From Rhizophlyctis rosea (taxonomy: Eukaryota > Chytridiomycota > Chytridiomycetes > Rhizophlyctidales > Rhizophlyctidaceae): DNA of 31,211 nt. The DNA lies in NCBI GenBank assembly GCA_027596075.1, contig JADGJC010000356.1:1974-33184 (forward strand), in the 5' to 3' direction. Position 1 is the first letter of the stretch; every line of letters starts with the position of its first letter. Shown one piece after another: positions 1 to 8,484 of the stretch. The notes beneath the pieces were generated by a model that saw only the letters and a program-made list of their open reading frames with translations, searched no databases and was not told the origin of the DNA. Made by a program: the position numbers and the translations under genes.

Positions 1-339
1 TATTGGGTTTGTAAAGGGGTTAGGTGGGAGGGGATGCCGGTTGGGGGGAGTGGGAGGAGGAGGGAGGTTAGGAGGAAGTGATGGGGTGGGTGGGTGGGGG
101 ATGGGTGGAGATGGGGAACGGAGAGGGAGTGGAAGTGTGTTGGAGGGGAGGGGAGGTGGGGGAGGGGACGGGAGGGAGGGGAGCGAGCGAATAGGGATGG
201 GCCTCGTTTTTTTTGTTGGTTGTACTGATAGTGGGTCTGTAAATTTTTCTTTGGTTGGGCTGGTCCTGTATATTTGTTTGGTTGTTTTTTGTAGCGGTTT
301 TTCTGGGCGGGTTGGATTGTAAAATCTCGTAATATCCAT
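1..339 (-). CDS. Proline-rich protein, 5' part only (runs off left edge)
   Basis: An ATG at 339 on the minus strand opens a frame that stays free of stops for 113 codons to the window edge. The first ~60 residues are basic and polar (starting MDITRFYNPTRPEKP). From about residue 54 the sequence becomes very Pro/Ser/Leu-rich, with runs of five prolines and many PxxP steps of the kind bound by SH3, WW or profilin partners. Such composition is usual in disordered regulatory regions of fungal proteins, and the N-terminus of the E3 ligase at 14.5-18.7 kb is similar. The G-rich plus-strand ORF opposite is a shadow. The product is not recognised. C-rich DNA stays open easily, so the ORF could be fortuitous, but the non-repetitive first 60 codons are also open, which favours a real gene. 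Confidence 0.45.
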   Translation of the reverse strand, partial: MDITRFYNPTRPEKPLQKTTKQIYRTSPTKEKFTDPLSVQPTKKTRPIPIRSLPSLPSPPPPPLPSNTLPLPLRSPSPPIPHPPTPSLPPNLPPPPTPPNRHPLPPNPFTNPI

Positions 340-1246
340 GTTAGATGTCTTCCTTTGATGTGATCAGGAGCTTGATGGTTTGGAGCTGTTGGTGATCTCA
401 TGAGACCAATTGCGCTGCGCCGAAATTTTCTTTCTGGAATGTTTCATTGGTGGGGCTCGTTGACGGAGGGAATTCTTACGGGCAAGGTCCACGCCGGTGG
501 AGTTTCACCGAGATGGGAGTCGGGTTGCGAGTTGGCGTGATGCCACACCGCATGTGTAACGATGCCAATTGGGTCTCTCATTTTTTTTGTTATTTCATTA
601 AAAAGGCGAATCTGACGTCATGAAGGCAAGTTTCTTACGCTCCTCCGACAGGTTTGTGCATTCATTCGAATTGGAAGAGATTAGAAAGTGACACCGCTTC
701 AAGAGCGGGGCACGAAGTTGCAACCTCCATTTTAATTTTTTTGGCAGGATGTGCCTCAAAAGATAGTCTTCCAATTCTTGGTAGAGGTTCCCGTTTGCCC
801 GGATGTCAAGTTCTCCGAGGGATTCGGGAGTTTTAGTAAGCTTTAGGAAACATATCCCTGCCACTCACCGCAGGGGCAGACCGGACAGAGCCATGTGCCT
901 GGAAGTCTGGCGATGCTTTTTTTGTCCGAGCTCATCCCGTTAATTGACGCAAGGGGAAATACCTGGAGACCGTTTGAAGCTACTATCACCCAGTATTGAG
1001 TTCAGTCTTGGTGAGGTTGGTTGGAATCCGGTGTGATCCATTTATGATTTTGAAGTATTCGTGAGACAAGGATCACGCACGTTTAATGGAAGACGTATAC
1101 GAACATGGGCATGCAAAGAGGTCAACCAAGTCTCACAGCTCCGGTATGTGGCACACAAATCGGATTTGATGAGATATCTGTACATGCTAGTTTGGCAGGA
1201 AGGAAATGACGGCAGAATTCCCAGTAGACAGCGAGCAAGACAGTGT

Positions 1247-1260
1247 TGGGTTCGAACCCA
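1247..1260. repeat. Perfect 14-bp palindrome containing a B-box-like core
   Basis: TGGGTTCGAACCCA is its own reverse complement. Its core GGTTCGAACC fits the Pol III B-box consensus (GGTTCGANNCC), and a T run follows at 1272-1275. No tRNA cloverleaf folds around it on either strand: the T-stem and acceptor stem do not pair. It may be a relic of a tRNA-derived SINE head or simply a palindrome. Confidence 0.5.
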
Positions 1261-1295
1261 CCCTGTCCCCCTTTTGTTTTTGCAGGTGCCGCAAC

Positions 1296-1422
1296 GGCAC
1301 TGTTGGCAGTGCTGCAGCAGTGATGTCCAGCAGCGCTGCAAGCAGTGCCATGCTGTCAGCAGTGTTGGGTATTGCATGTCGACAGCGCTGTAGCAGGGCT
1401 GCTCCACCGCTGCTGCAGCGCT
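1296..1422. repeat. CAG/CTG-rich nested palindromes
   Basis: About 125 bp made of imperfect copies of GCAGTGCTG/CAGCAG-type units. It contains exact palindromes (GCTGCAGC at 1311, CAGCGCTG at 1331, ACAGCGCTGT at 1382) and an inverted pair GGCACTG 1296-1302 / CAGTGCC 1343-1349. The composition differs sharply from the flanks, which suggests a repeat or mobile-element fragment. Confidence 0.5.
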
Positions 1423-1434
1423 TTTCTTTACTAA
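1384..1434 (+). mobile_element. Possible Helitron-type 3' terminus (hairpin then CTAA|T)
   Basis: Arms AGCGCTGTAGCAG (1384-1396) and CTGCTGCAGCGCT (1410-1422) pair over 13 bp with a single G.T, around a 13-nt loop. Eight bases after the stem comes CTAA (1431-1434) followed by T. Helitrons end in a GC-rich hairpin a few bases before CTRR and insert between A and T, so this fits the expected layout. A candidate 5' end is A|TCTGTAC at 1177, which would give a ~258-bp non-autonomous element. No Rep/helicase gene is present. The call rests on structure only. Confidence 0.25.
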
Positions 1435-1602
1435 TGGGTGGTTTCCAGAGGATGGTCATAAGACCACCTGACATCACATAATTTACATTGCGTCTTTGCT
1501 AAGTTGAGTCTGAGGGCTTTTCCAATGGGATTAATCCAGGGCATTTATCCTGAGCCCGCCCTCCCAGCATGACAGATGTCAGCTGACTTATTGCGGCCCT
1601 GC

Positions 1603-3404
1603 TCAGGAGGATTGCATCCAAGAAAAAGTTGCCAAAAGCGACCACCTGCCAAACACTTGCAACAGACACTGCAGTCTCAGTTGCCTCCCATCTGTTACTT
1701 CTGTTTTTAGCGGCAACAGGAATAGAGGACTGGCTGGACTCTCTGCACGGCACAAACATAGCTCAGCGTCCCAAATGATCATCCAATAGTAATGCATTGT
1801 CCAGAGTTTAGCGTCTCCAGTATCACCGGATTCAACCGCTGCACCCCTTTCCCGCATCTCCGATCCAAATCGATCAAATTTTCCAGATGGCGCACGACCC
1901 CAGCCCGTTAGCAAGAACACGGCCGTTTCCATTCTCGTCAAATGAGAGAGCCCTTCCTTCATGATCGCCGCGTCAAATCCCTCAATTGTGAAAATGAGGG
2001 AGCATAGTGTTTGCTGACACGACAAGCGGCGAATGAATTGAGGGAAGAGCTGGACGGGGAATGAGTTGGCCCAACCATGTTCGTGACAGGTAGTTCGTAC
2101 TTCCAAGGTGCGGATGGATGACATGTAAGTCAATGGACCCATATAATTCTCAATTTCTCTTGAGTTCGAGTGAGGTGAAGCAGTATACCAATCGTCGGGG
2201 ATAACAGTGTGTATGTGACATTCGACTAAAATCTGCCGTGTTGCGATTGGAATTTGGTGAAATGTCGTCCGCCAGATTTCGTCGGCGTCCCAGTTTACCG
2301 AGGTGAGGGAAAGTTGACATAAGAAATCGAGAGGCTGTTTGAATAGGCAGAAAGAGTCATCCCCGTGGACAATTGAGTTGTGTGCCTTGATGGTTGTTGA
2401 CTGCAGATTTGGCGCAAATGTGGAGGCGTTGAAGATCTAGAGCGTATGGGGTAGTGTGATATGCTTGAGCGAATGAGAAGGACCCAGACCGAGGTGAATG
2501 AGGAAAGGAAAAGTCGAGGATGATTTGCGTAGAAGGGGTTAAATCGAATTTGAGGGGAAAAAAGGGGACATTAGTGAGTTTAGTGAGGTTACGCACGACG
2601 GATTTCCTTCACAATATCCCCCTCCAATATCCCGTCGTTATGTAAGTTTTTGGTGGTGGTGCTTTCGTCTCCAACATTTGCCCCTTCAAAATCGAAAGAA
2701 ATTTCCTTCGTTGCATTTTGACGACGGGTATTGATCGCGTCATAAAATGTGCACACTTTCTAAGCTGCAAAACGCGTCAGGAAGGGAAATCGATAGAAAA
2801 TCAGTGCATAACACTTTTCGGCGGGAAATTAGGGCACATTTGACCTTCGTATGCTTGGTGGCACAGGGAGGGAAAATGCGGAAGATTTACTTCGTGCGTA
2901 ACCTCACTGTTATGGAGCACTGATAGGAAGTCATTGATGTGGTGTTTAATTTCCACTCCACATTGGAAAGGCTTATGGTCAGATGCTGAAGGCATAGTGA
3001 GTGTTGGATGCCACGGAAGCTGGTAAAGAACTGCTTCCTGAGAGTGGATGCTGTCGCATTATTTCCTAGAATATAGTCAGATCCCGTGGTCGCAAACAAA
3101 ATGTCGAAACTTTCCTGACCAGCTTGTGCTCCTTACATTGTTTCTCATCCGTTCTTAACTGCAATATATGCAAACCAACCTGCTCCCATATACGCCGATG
3201 AACTTCGCTGACAGCCTCCACGTCGCTTTGCTCTGGTAAACTTATAGCCAGCCGCCGACAAGATGTAACCTTCAATGGATCCTTACAAAACAGCATTAAC
3301 CCTTCTCCCGGAGACGGCTTCCGATGCCACAAGGTTGACGGCCTCCACACTCCTGGATTCAGCGTATCCCCGGCTCGAAGCCTGAATGCCACACACGCCA
3401 GTGC
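1603..3404 (-). pseudogene. Leucine-rich F-box/LRR-like gene, frame-disrupted
   Basis: Coding-like, leucine-rich segments succeed one another on the minus strand in different frames: 3404-3180, 3114-2908, 2844-2740, 2745-2589, 2596-2357 and 2361-1603. The texture (CSLESVHI, NLTKLTNV, LCQLSLTSVNWD, SHLTRMETAVFLLTG) resembles the solenoid of fungal F-box/LRR proteins; the first segment has a WRPSTLWH motif like the end of an F-box. The first two joins can be made by introns (3115-3179, GTTGGT..CAG, 65 nt; 2845-2907, GTGAGG..AAG, 63 nt, skipping an in-frame TAA). The next three joins overlap and look like single extra bases at a T run (2744-2747), CGTCGT (2595-2600) and a G run (2361-2364). No clear start was found. 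It is either a decaying gene, an assembly with homopolymer errors, or an intron-rich gene I could not resolve. Exact function is unknown. Confidence 0.4.
2582..2908. repeat. 17-bp perfect inverted repeat
   Basis: AGTGAGGTTACGCACGA at 2582-2598 recurs as its exact reverse complement at 2892-2908, with 293 bp between. Both arms lie inside the disrupted LRR-like gene; the right arm carries the GTGAGG donor proposed for one of its introns. The interior shows no transposase or other terminal features. Confidence 0.6.
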
Positions 3405-6400
3405 TCACATACTTTAGATGGACCTCATACGGGCGCCATGGAATGCTTCTGTGGCGATTCTAATTGATATGAGGCGAGGCAGAAATGGACGAGTTCTGCA
3501 CCGCGGCGAGTAACGGTACTGGAGCTGCGGATGATTGGCATCCTTTTGATCTTGACTGGGAGTCTTCTCCGCGTTTTCGGTAGAGAACTCCGGAAGGAAC
3601 GCCGGCAATACCCCACAAATCAAGCAGAGCCGTAGTAGGTTCCATTTGTTTGTGCAGGATCCATCTTTACTTCCTTCGGCAAGAATCAATGAAAACATAC
3701 GTAGACATGAAAGGAAACCCTGCCACGGGGAAGTTTTTTTGTGGCACAGATCCGCGTGCCCATGGTCTCTTCATTGGACGGGCAAAAAAAATACGCAGCA
3801 CGGCAACGGCCACGACGGATTACATCGGGCGTCCACATGGAGTGTGGTGAAGGCGTTGCAGACTGCCCGCGACGACATTCATGTCACCAGACCAAACAAT
3901 CCCTTTTGCCCGTTTATGAAAACCTCGCATTTTAATATGCACTTTGGCCACTCAGCGGAGTGAACAGGCATTTGGGGTCTGGTTTCGAGGAAGGTATTGA
4001 GGGTTTGACCTGATCTAGACTAACGAGCCATCTTCAAACGATGCATTACGACTCTTCAGTGTTTCGAGCTTAAGAAACTTTCGCATCAAATGATAGGACC
4101 AATGCCAACTTGGCGCTGTTTGTTTTTGTGTTCTTAAATCCTCATGAGACAGAGGATAATCACCAATAGATTTTTGCGGTGTACAGACAATGCTGTCTTT
4201 GGAGGAAGTGGAAGTGTTAGCGGGACAGAATTAGTAGACGATTTTGGATAGCTGGCGACGTCACCGTGGTGATCGACTGTTAGATTGCTTATTTCAGTAG
4301 TGGTAGAGGTGCGCGCGAAGTCGATGGCGATGCATTTTGGGTGGCGACGGAGTTGTGATTGGGGTCTGTCGAAATGGCAATCAGCCCTCCTTCCCATACA
4401 TGTGACAGGGTGCTGTTGGACCGAAACCAGCTCGGACAAGCTCGATTTGATGGAATATTGCCGAAGTGTCCGTGGTGAGCCTATGCTGCGTTTTTTTTAT
4501 ACCATCCGTCTTCCGCAGATTCGTCAGGTGGGGTCATGACCTTTGGTTGTGTTGCATCACGAGAATTGATCTTCGTACTGATAGATGAAACAAACGCTCG
4601 ACATGCAAGTGCCGGATCCGCATTCTAGACGACTTTCATCGCATGCCAGAGTGTTCTATTGATGAGAGGAATCGGCATGCGTTAGCAAGAGATCATATCT
4701 ATATTCTATGTTGCTTCCATCTTTGGGATGTTTGCGTTCGGTCGAACGTTTACATAATGCTGTGGTGCTTTGAACAAATTCTTTTTCCTTTTACTGCATT
4801 CAATTGGTCATTGGACTTATTGTGAGTTGGCGCTATAGGGAGGTCAAATGCTATATCCTTGCGTCACTGCTGTCAACTGAATAAGGTTGGCGGCAAGTTT
4901 CCTCCGATCGAGCTTTTTCTTCAGCTTTTAGCCGAAGACGGGCAACCACTTCCCGTCAAAAAATTTACTACCCCGTCAAGTGCACAGTAACGACACTACT
5001 TACAGGATGCCGTCGCTCATAACCTGGAGGCAGAATGACTATCACCAATGCTCATGATCTCCTGTGAAACTTGTGAAAGTTTACGATACCACCTTCTTGC
5101 ATTATTAAGCTATCCATTGGCGGAATGCTTCGATCGGTCTTGTCATTTACGAAACCATTCTGTGTACAAATTCACTCCTTCATCCAATCAACAACGATCA
5201 ATTACTGGCGATATGGTGAATTGCGCGCATGTCTTCTTTTATTGATTTAAAAAGTCGTGTCGCTGCAGAGGTCTACTGGGTGGGGGAAGGTATGAGCACC
5301 TTAGTAGTCAAAGGTTGGGCATGGTCCCAATGAACTCAGCGGCTCAAGCGAGTGACTTCAAGCATATACGTCGAGTAATCATATAGAAGTTCATACTCAC
5401 CTCTTTATCAAAAGGTCCGCAACGAAAAGTGCAACTGCCTCCGAGCTGCTGCGCATAATGGGACGGATAGTACTTGGGATTGTTAAACGGGTTTCCTAGA
5501 AGGTACAGAAGACGACTTGTTGTTGATCAACTTTGACCTTGTACTTTCTGGTGATTGTATTGGCGCCTGGTGCGTCTTGTCATGTAAATGTAATGTTTCA
5601 GACAAGAAATCGATCATGACCCTAGCATCATTTTTAGCTTAGCCAGTCGTGGCCTTACGGTAGTTCGCGTCGATTCATCTCATAAATGGATTCATAACAT
5701 CAGCGTAATTGATGGGCGGACAGGTGCTGAGCATCACGGCAGTTGGATAGAACACATCAATTGCTTAAGACGATTTTCCGCGGCGTTTGTTTCTGCTTAC
5801 TCAAACATCAGAGCAAGGGCAAATGGGCACCCTCGCCGTTATCACCACCAAGTTTTGATGATGAGCTCCAGTGGGAATGAAAAGGAACATCAGGTAGGAG
5901 GAAAAGAGTTTCCTTTACAGACGAATCAAAATGAGCCATGATGGTTGACGACTGCATATGATTTCAAAGCTTCTGCACGATGTGAAGCTGCGGACCTATA
6001 GTGATATCTGCACAGACAGTCACAATTGCTCGAAAAAGATTGCACGATCAGGATTTGGTCTGCGTCCGTCAGTTCAGTCAGTCTCCCCGACGCCGGGCAG
6101 CGGACACTCCGACAACCCTGACAGAAAAAATGGAGACGCGTTACAGCTTGGTCCTTGTCGGATATGGGCGTGTCCCACTTTGCGTATGATTGTGATCAAT
6201 CAGGTGATGAGTGAAATGACTGCACGAGGCAAGCATTTGGGGGGTTGCCCAAGTAAAGCCCAGTGGTGCCAACACTGATAAACAGAGCCAATAGTGCAGA
6301 TGGCGGAATGCGAAAAAGCACACCCGAGCGGTTATTGATATCGGATTTGGGCATGCGGTTCTGAATTCACCGCCCTCGCGGGTCCAGATATCACGCATTT

Positions 6401-6858
6401 CAACAATTACAGAGAGGATCACAACCGCAATGGAGAACATGAGGGCACGAGTATCACAATCCGCAGTAATCGAATGCGCTGACCACTTTGATCAGAATGG
6501 AGAGATGCATGCCATTCAGTGATCTGCGAGTCGAGGTCGACATGCGGCAGTACCGTTATTGAAGAGTGGCGATAACTTTTTGGCGGCCTGATGACCATTG
6601 CCCAATGAGCAGCAAAAAGCGAAGTGACATGGTTATATATCTAGGTAAGTCATGTGGTGGTGCCAATCGCTGACATGCAACCAATGGTTGAGATTAATCG
6701 AGATATGTGACGCGGAAACTACATCAAGATCGCCTTCATGCGGGGCACCAGGGATGAGGAAACTTGGGTTGAAAAAATATACAAAACACGCCTTATACTT
6801 CTTTGATTGTTTGATGCATTGTTCCAATGGTGTAGGCATCAAGCGCTAGAGTGAATAC
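3405..6858. other. No convincing gene
   Basis: Only short ORFs of up to about 106 codons occur on both strands, overlapping each other. None has a recognisable domain, a consistent intron chain or a promoter. A minus-strand stretch around 3.41-3.70 kb (VCEHWRVW at about 3.4 kb) may hold the degenerate F-box start of the LRR-like gene. A hydrophobic ORF at 6141-6440 (minus) starts with ATG but has no other support. I see no tRNA or tandem repeat here. Confidence 0.5.
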
Positions 6859-6864
6859 TTTATT
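6859..6864 (-). terminator. Poly(A) signal AATAAA of the deacetylase gene
   Basis: AATAAA on the minus strand, 65 bp beyond the TAG of the deacetylase, at a normal 3'-UTR distance. Confidence 0.5.
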
Positions 6865-6929
6865 CAGAAACCATATTGACCAACAACCTCTACAGAACTC
6901 ATCTTTTATATATACTATCCATGGTTTAT

Positions 6930-8411
6930 CTAACAAACCCACGTACTGCCCCTCTCCCCCTGCGTCGTAACATCCCTATACCACAACCCCTGATCCTCCT
7001 CCCCCAAACACGTTGCAACCGGCACAAGCTGCACACCCGTCTGCTTAGCCCACTCAATAATCCTCGGCACCAACTGCAACGCCGTTCCATTGTAGACTTC
7101 GTGAGCAAGGACAATGTGCCCGGTGTTGGAGGCATTAACGGCTTGTGTGATGGTGTTGAATGAAGCGTCCACGGTGGCGCCGTTCCAGTCTTGGGAATCA
7201 ATATCATCTGTAATGATATGGGTAAACCCGACTTTATAGGCAACTTGTTTTAGGTCGTTGTTGATTGCGAGGTAAGGCGGGCGGAGGTATGTTGGCTTTA
7301 CGCCGAGGATTTTGGAAAGTGCGTCGTCGAGTTTTGTTAGTTCGGTTGTTTGGCCGTCTTGTGTTAACTTCGTCATATCCGGATGAGACCACGTATGACT
7401 CGCAATCTGATGTCCCGTCGCGTACGCACTCCGCAACGATGACACCGCCCCTTCATTGAAGATACATTGATACAACTTCCCAGTCGTAAAGAACGTAGTC
7501 TTATACCCCGCATCATTGAAGGCGTCGATGATCTGTTGTTGGTAGAGGTATGTCCCGTCGTCGAAGGCGAGAGCGAGGGTGTTTGGGACGGTGCATTTTG
7601 TGTAGACGCTGACCATTGGGGAGGTGGAGGAGCCGGGACATGCATTGCAGGAGGCGAGGCAGTTGCCGGAGGCGGTCATCCAGGATTGGGAGCAGTTGCC
7701 CCATGCGGCCTGTTGTGCGCAGCCGTAGGGGTCCCCGGATACTGCGACATCGGTGCAGGAAGGGGTGGAGGGGGAGGTTGGCGCGGTGGTGGTGGTTGGC
7801 GTGGAGGAGCCGGGGCATGCGTTGCAGGAGGCGAGGCAGTTGCCGGAGGCGGTCATCCAGGATTGAGAGCAATTGCCCCATGCGGCCTGTTGTGCGCAGC
7901 CGTAAGGGTCTCCAACTACGGCAACATCGGTGCAGGAATTGTCCTGGGCGGTTGTGGTGGTAGCCGTGGGGATGGTAGTTGTGCTTGATGGTGGGGCTGC
8001 GATGGTGGTGGAAGGGGTGGTTGTGGAAATTGTGGTGGTGGTAGTCGTTGTAGTAGTGGGAACAGCGGCTGTAGTTGTGGTGGTAGTGGTCGTAAAACCA
8101 GGAGCGGCAGTCACAGTCTGAGTGATGGTAACGGGAGGGGCATTAACTGTGGACACATGGGTGACAGTGGAAACTGATGCACCGCCCGATCTGACAGTAG
8201 AAGTGATCGTGACCGCAGGCAAGGTCTTCGTGGTTGTGCTGGTGACTTTGGTAGTCGAGGTCTTCACGACGGTGCTCGTGATAGACTTAGTGGTTGTCGT
8301 AGTCTTTGTTGTCGTCCTCACCGCTGTGCTGGTCACAGTGATGGGGCGACAGGTGGTGGCCGCCAAGGCGGTGGATGCAAAGCCAGCGAGGAGGAAGAGT
8401 TTGGCCTGCAT
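6930..8411 (-). CDS. Secreted polysaccharide (chitin) deacetylase, CE4/NodB, with two ShKT-like modules
   Basis: Intact single-exon protein of 493 aa. Order: signal peptide (1-18, ending ALA), a Thr-rich and probably heavily O-glycosylated stalk (about 20-157), two six-Cys modules (C160-C199 and C219-C258) joined by a Thr/Ser/Pro linker, then a NodB domain (about 275-470). The CE4 motifs are all present: FDDG (D284/D285), SHTWSH with the metal histidines H339 and H343, RPPY 377-380, DSQDW 405-409 and LAH ending at H437. The expected reaction is metal-dependent removal of acetyl groups from chitin or another N-acetylglucosamine polymer in or outside the wall. The Cys modules (C-x11-C-x8-C-x10-C-x3-C-x2-C, starting CTD) match the ShKT layout and probably act as a targeting or anchoring unit; they are accessory domains here. 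The ATG follows a TATA box by 66 nt. Function is near certain at family level; the exact substrate is inferred. Confidence 0.93.
   Translation of the reverse strand: MQAKLFLLAGFASTALAATTCRPITVTSTAVRTTTKTTTTTKSITSTVVKTSTTKVTSTTTKTLPAVTITSTVRSGGASVSTVTHVSTVNAPPVTITQTVTAAPGFTTTTTTTTAAVPTTTTTTTTTISTTTPSTTIAAPPSSTTTIPTATTTTAQDNSCTDVAVVGDPYGCAQQAAWGNCSQSWMTASGNCLASCNACPGSSTPTTTTAPTSPSTPSCTDVAVSGDPYGCAQQAAWGNCSQSWMTASGNCLASCNACPGSSTSPMVSVYTKCTVPNTLALAFDDGTYLYQQQIIDAFNDAGYKTTFFTTGKLYQCIFNEGAVSSLRSAYATGHQIASHTWSHPDMTKLTQDGQTTELTKLDDALSKILGVKPTYLRPPYLAINNDLKQVAYKVGFTHIITDDIDSQDWNGATVDASFNTITQAVNASNTGHIVLAHEVYNGTALQLVPRIIEWAKQTGVQLVPVATCLGEEDQGLWYRDVTTQGERGSTWVC
7629..7760 (-). repeat. ShKT-like module, DNA copy nearer the C-terminus
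   Basis: 132-bp unit encoding the second Cys module. It matches the unit at 7806-7937 with 11 differences by eye (about 92% identity); starts are 177 bp apart. The two encoded modules are nearly identical in protein, so the duplication is recent or homogenised. Confidence 0.85.
7806..7937 (-). repeat. ShKT-like module, DNA copy nearer the N-terminus
   Basis: Partner of the 132-bp unit at 7629-7760. Most differences are synonymous or cluster at the start of the module (VVGD versus VSGD). Confidence 0.85.
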
Positions 8412-8476
8412 GATTGAAAAGATAGCGACGACAGGGATGGGCCAAATTGAATGGAAGTTATGCGGGGAATGCGATG

Positions 8477-8484
8477 TATTTATA
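8477..8484 (-). promoter_or_regulatory. TATA box (TATAAATA) of the deacetylase gene
   Basis: TATAAATA on the minus strand, 66 nt upstream of the ATG at 8411. The same octamer precedes the lactonase gene at 26.5 kb. Confidence 0.6.

Larger units (their letters stand above)
340..1602. other. Intergenic; no gene seen, contains a palindrome-rich patch
   Basis: No supported coding region. The overlapping short ORFs at 1.04-1.48 kb on both strands arise from CAG/CTG-rich palindromic DNA. The notable content is the structured patch at about 1180-1435, listed separately. Confidence 0.6.

Noticed and set aside
1183..1275. A tRNA gene around the GGTTCGAACC box
   Set aside because: Neither strand gives a pairing T-stem, acceptor stem or anticodon arm.
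3640..3960. Minus-strand WSGDMNVV segment resembling an AP-endonuclease/exonuclease motif
   Set aside because: Only one short motif-like string; frames on both sides stop quickly and the expected later motifs are missing.
4134..4539. Overlapping opposite-strand ORFs of 84-101 codons
   Set aside because: No domain, no intron chain and mutual overlap; chance ORFs.
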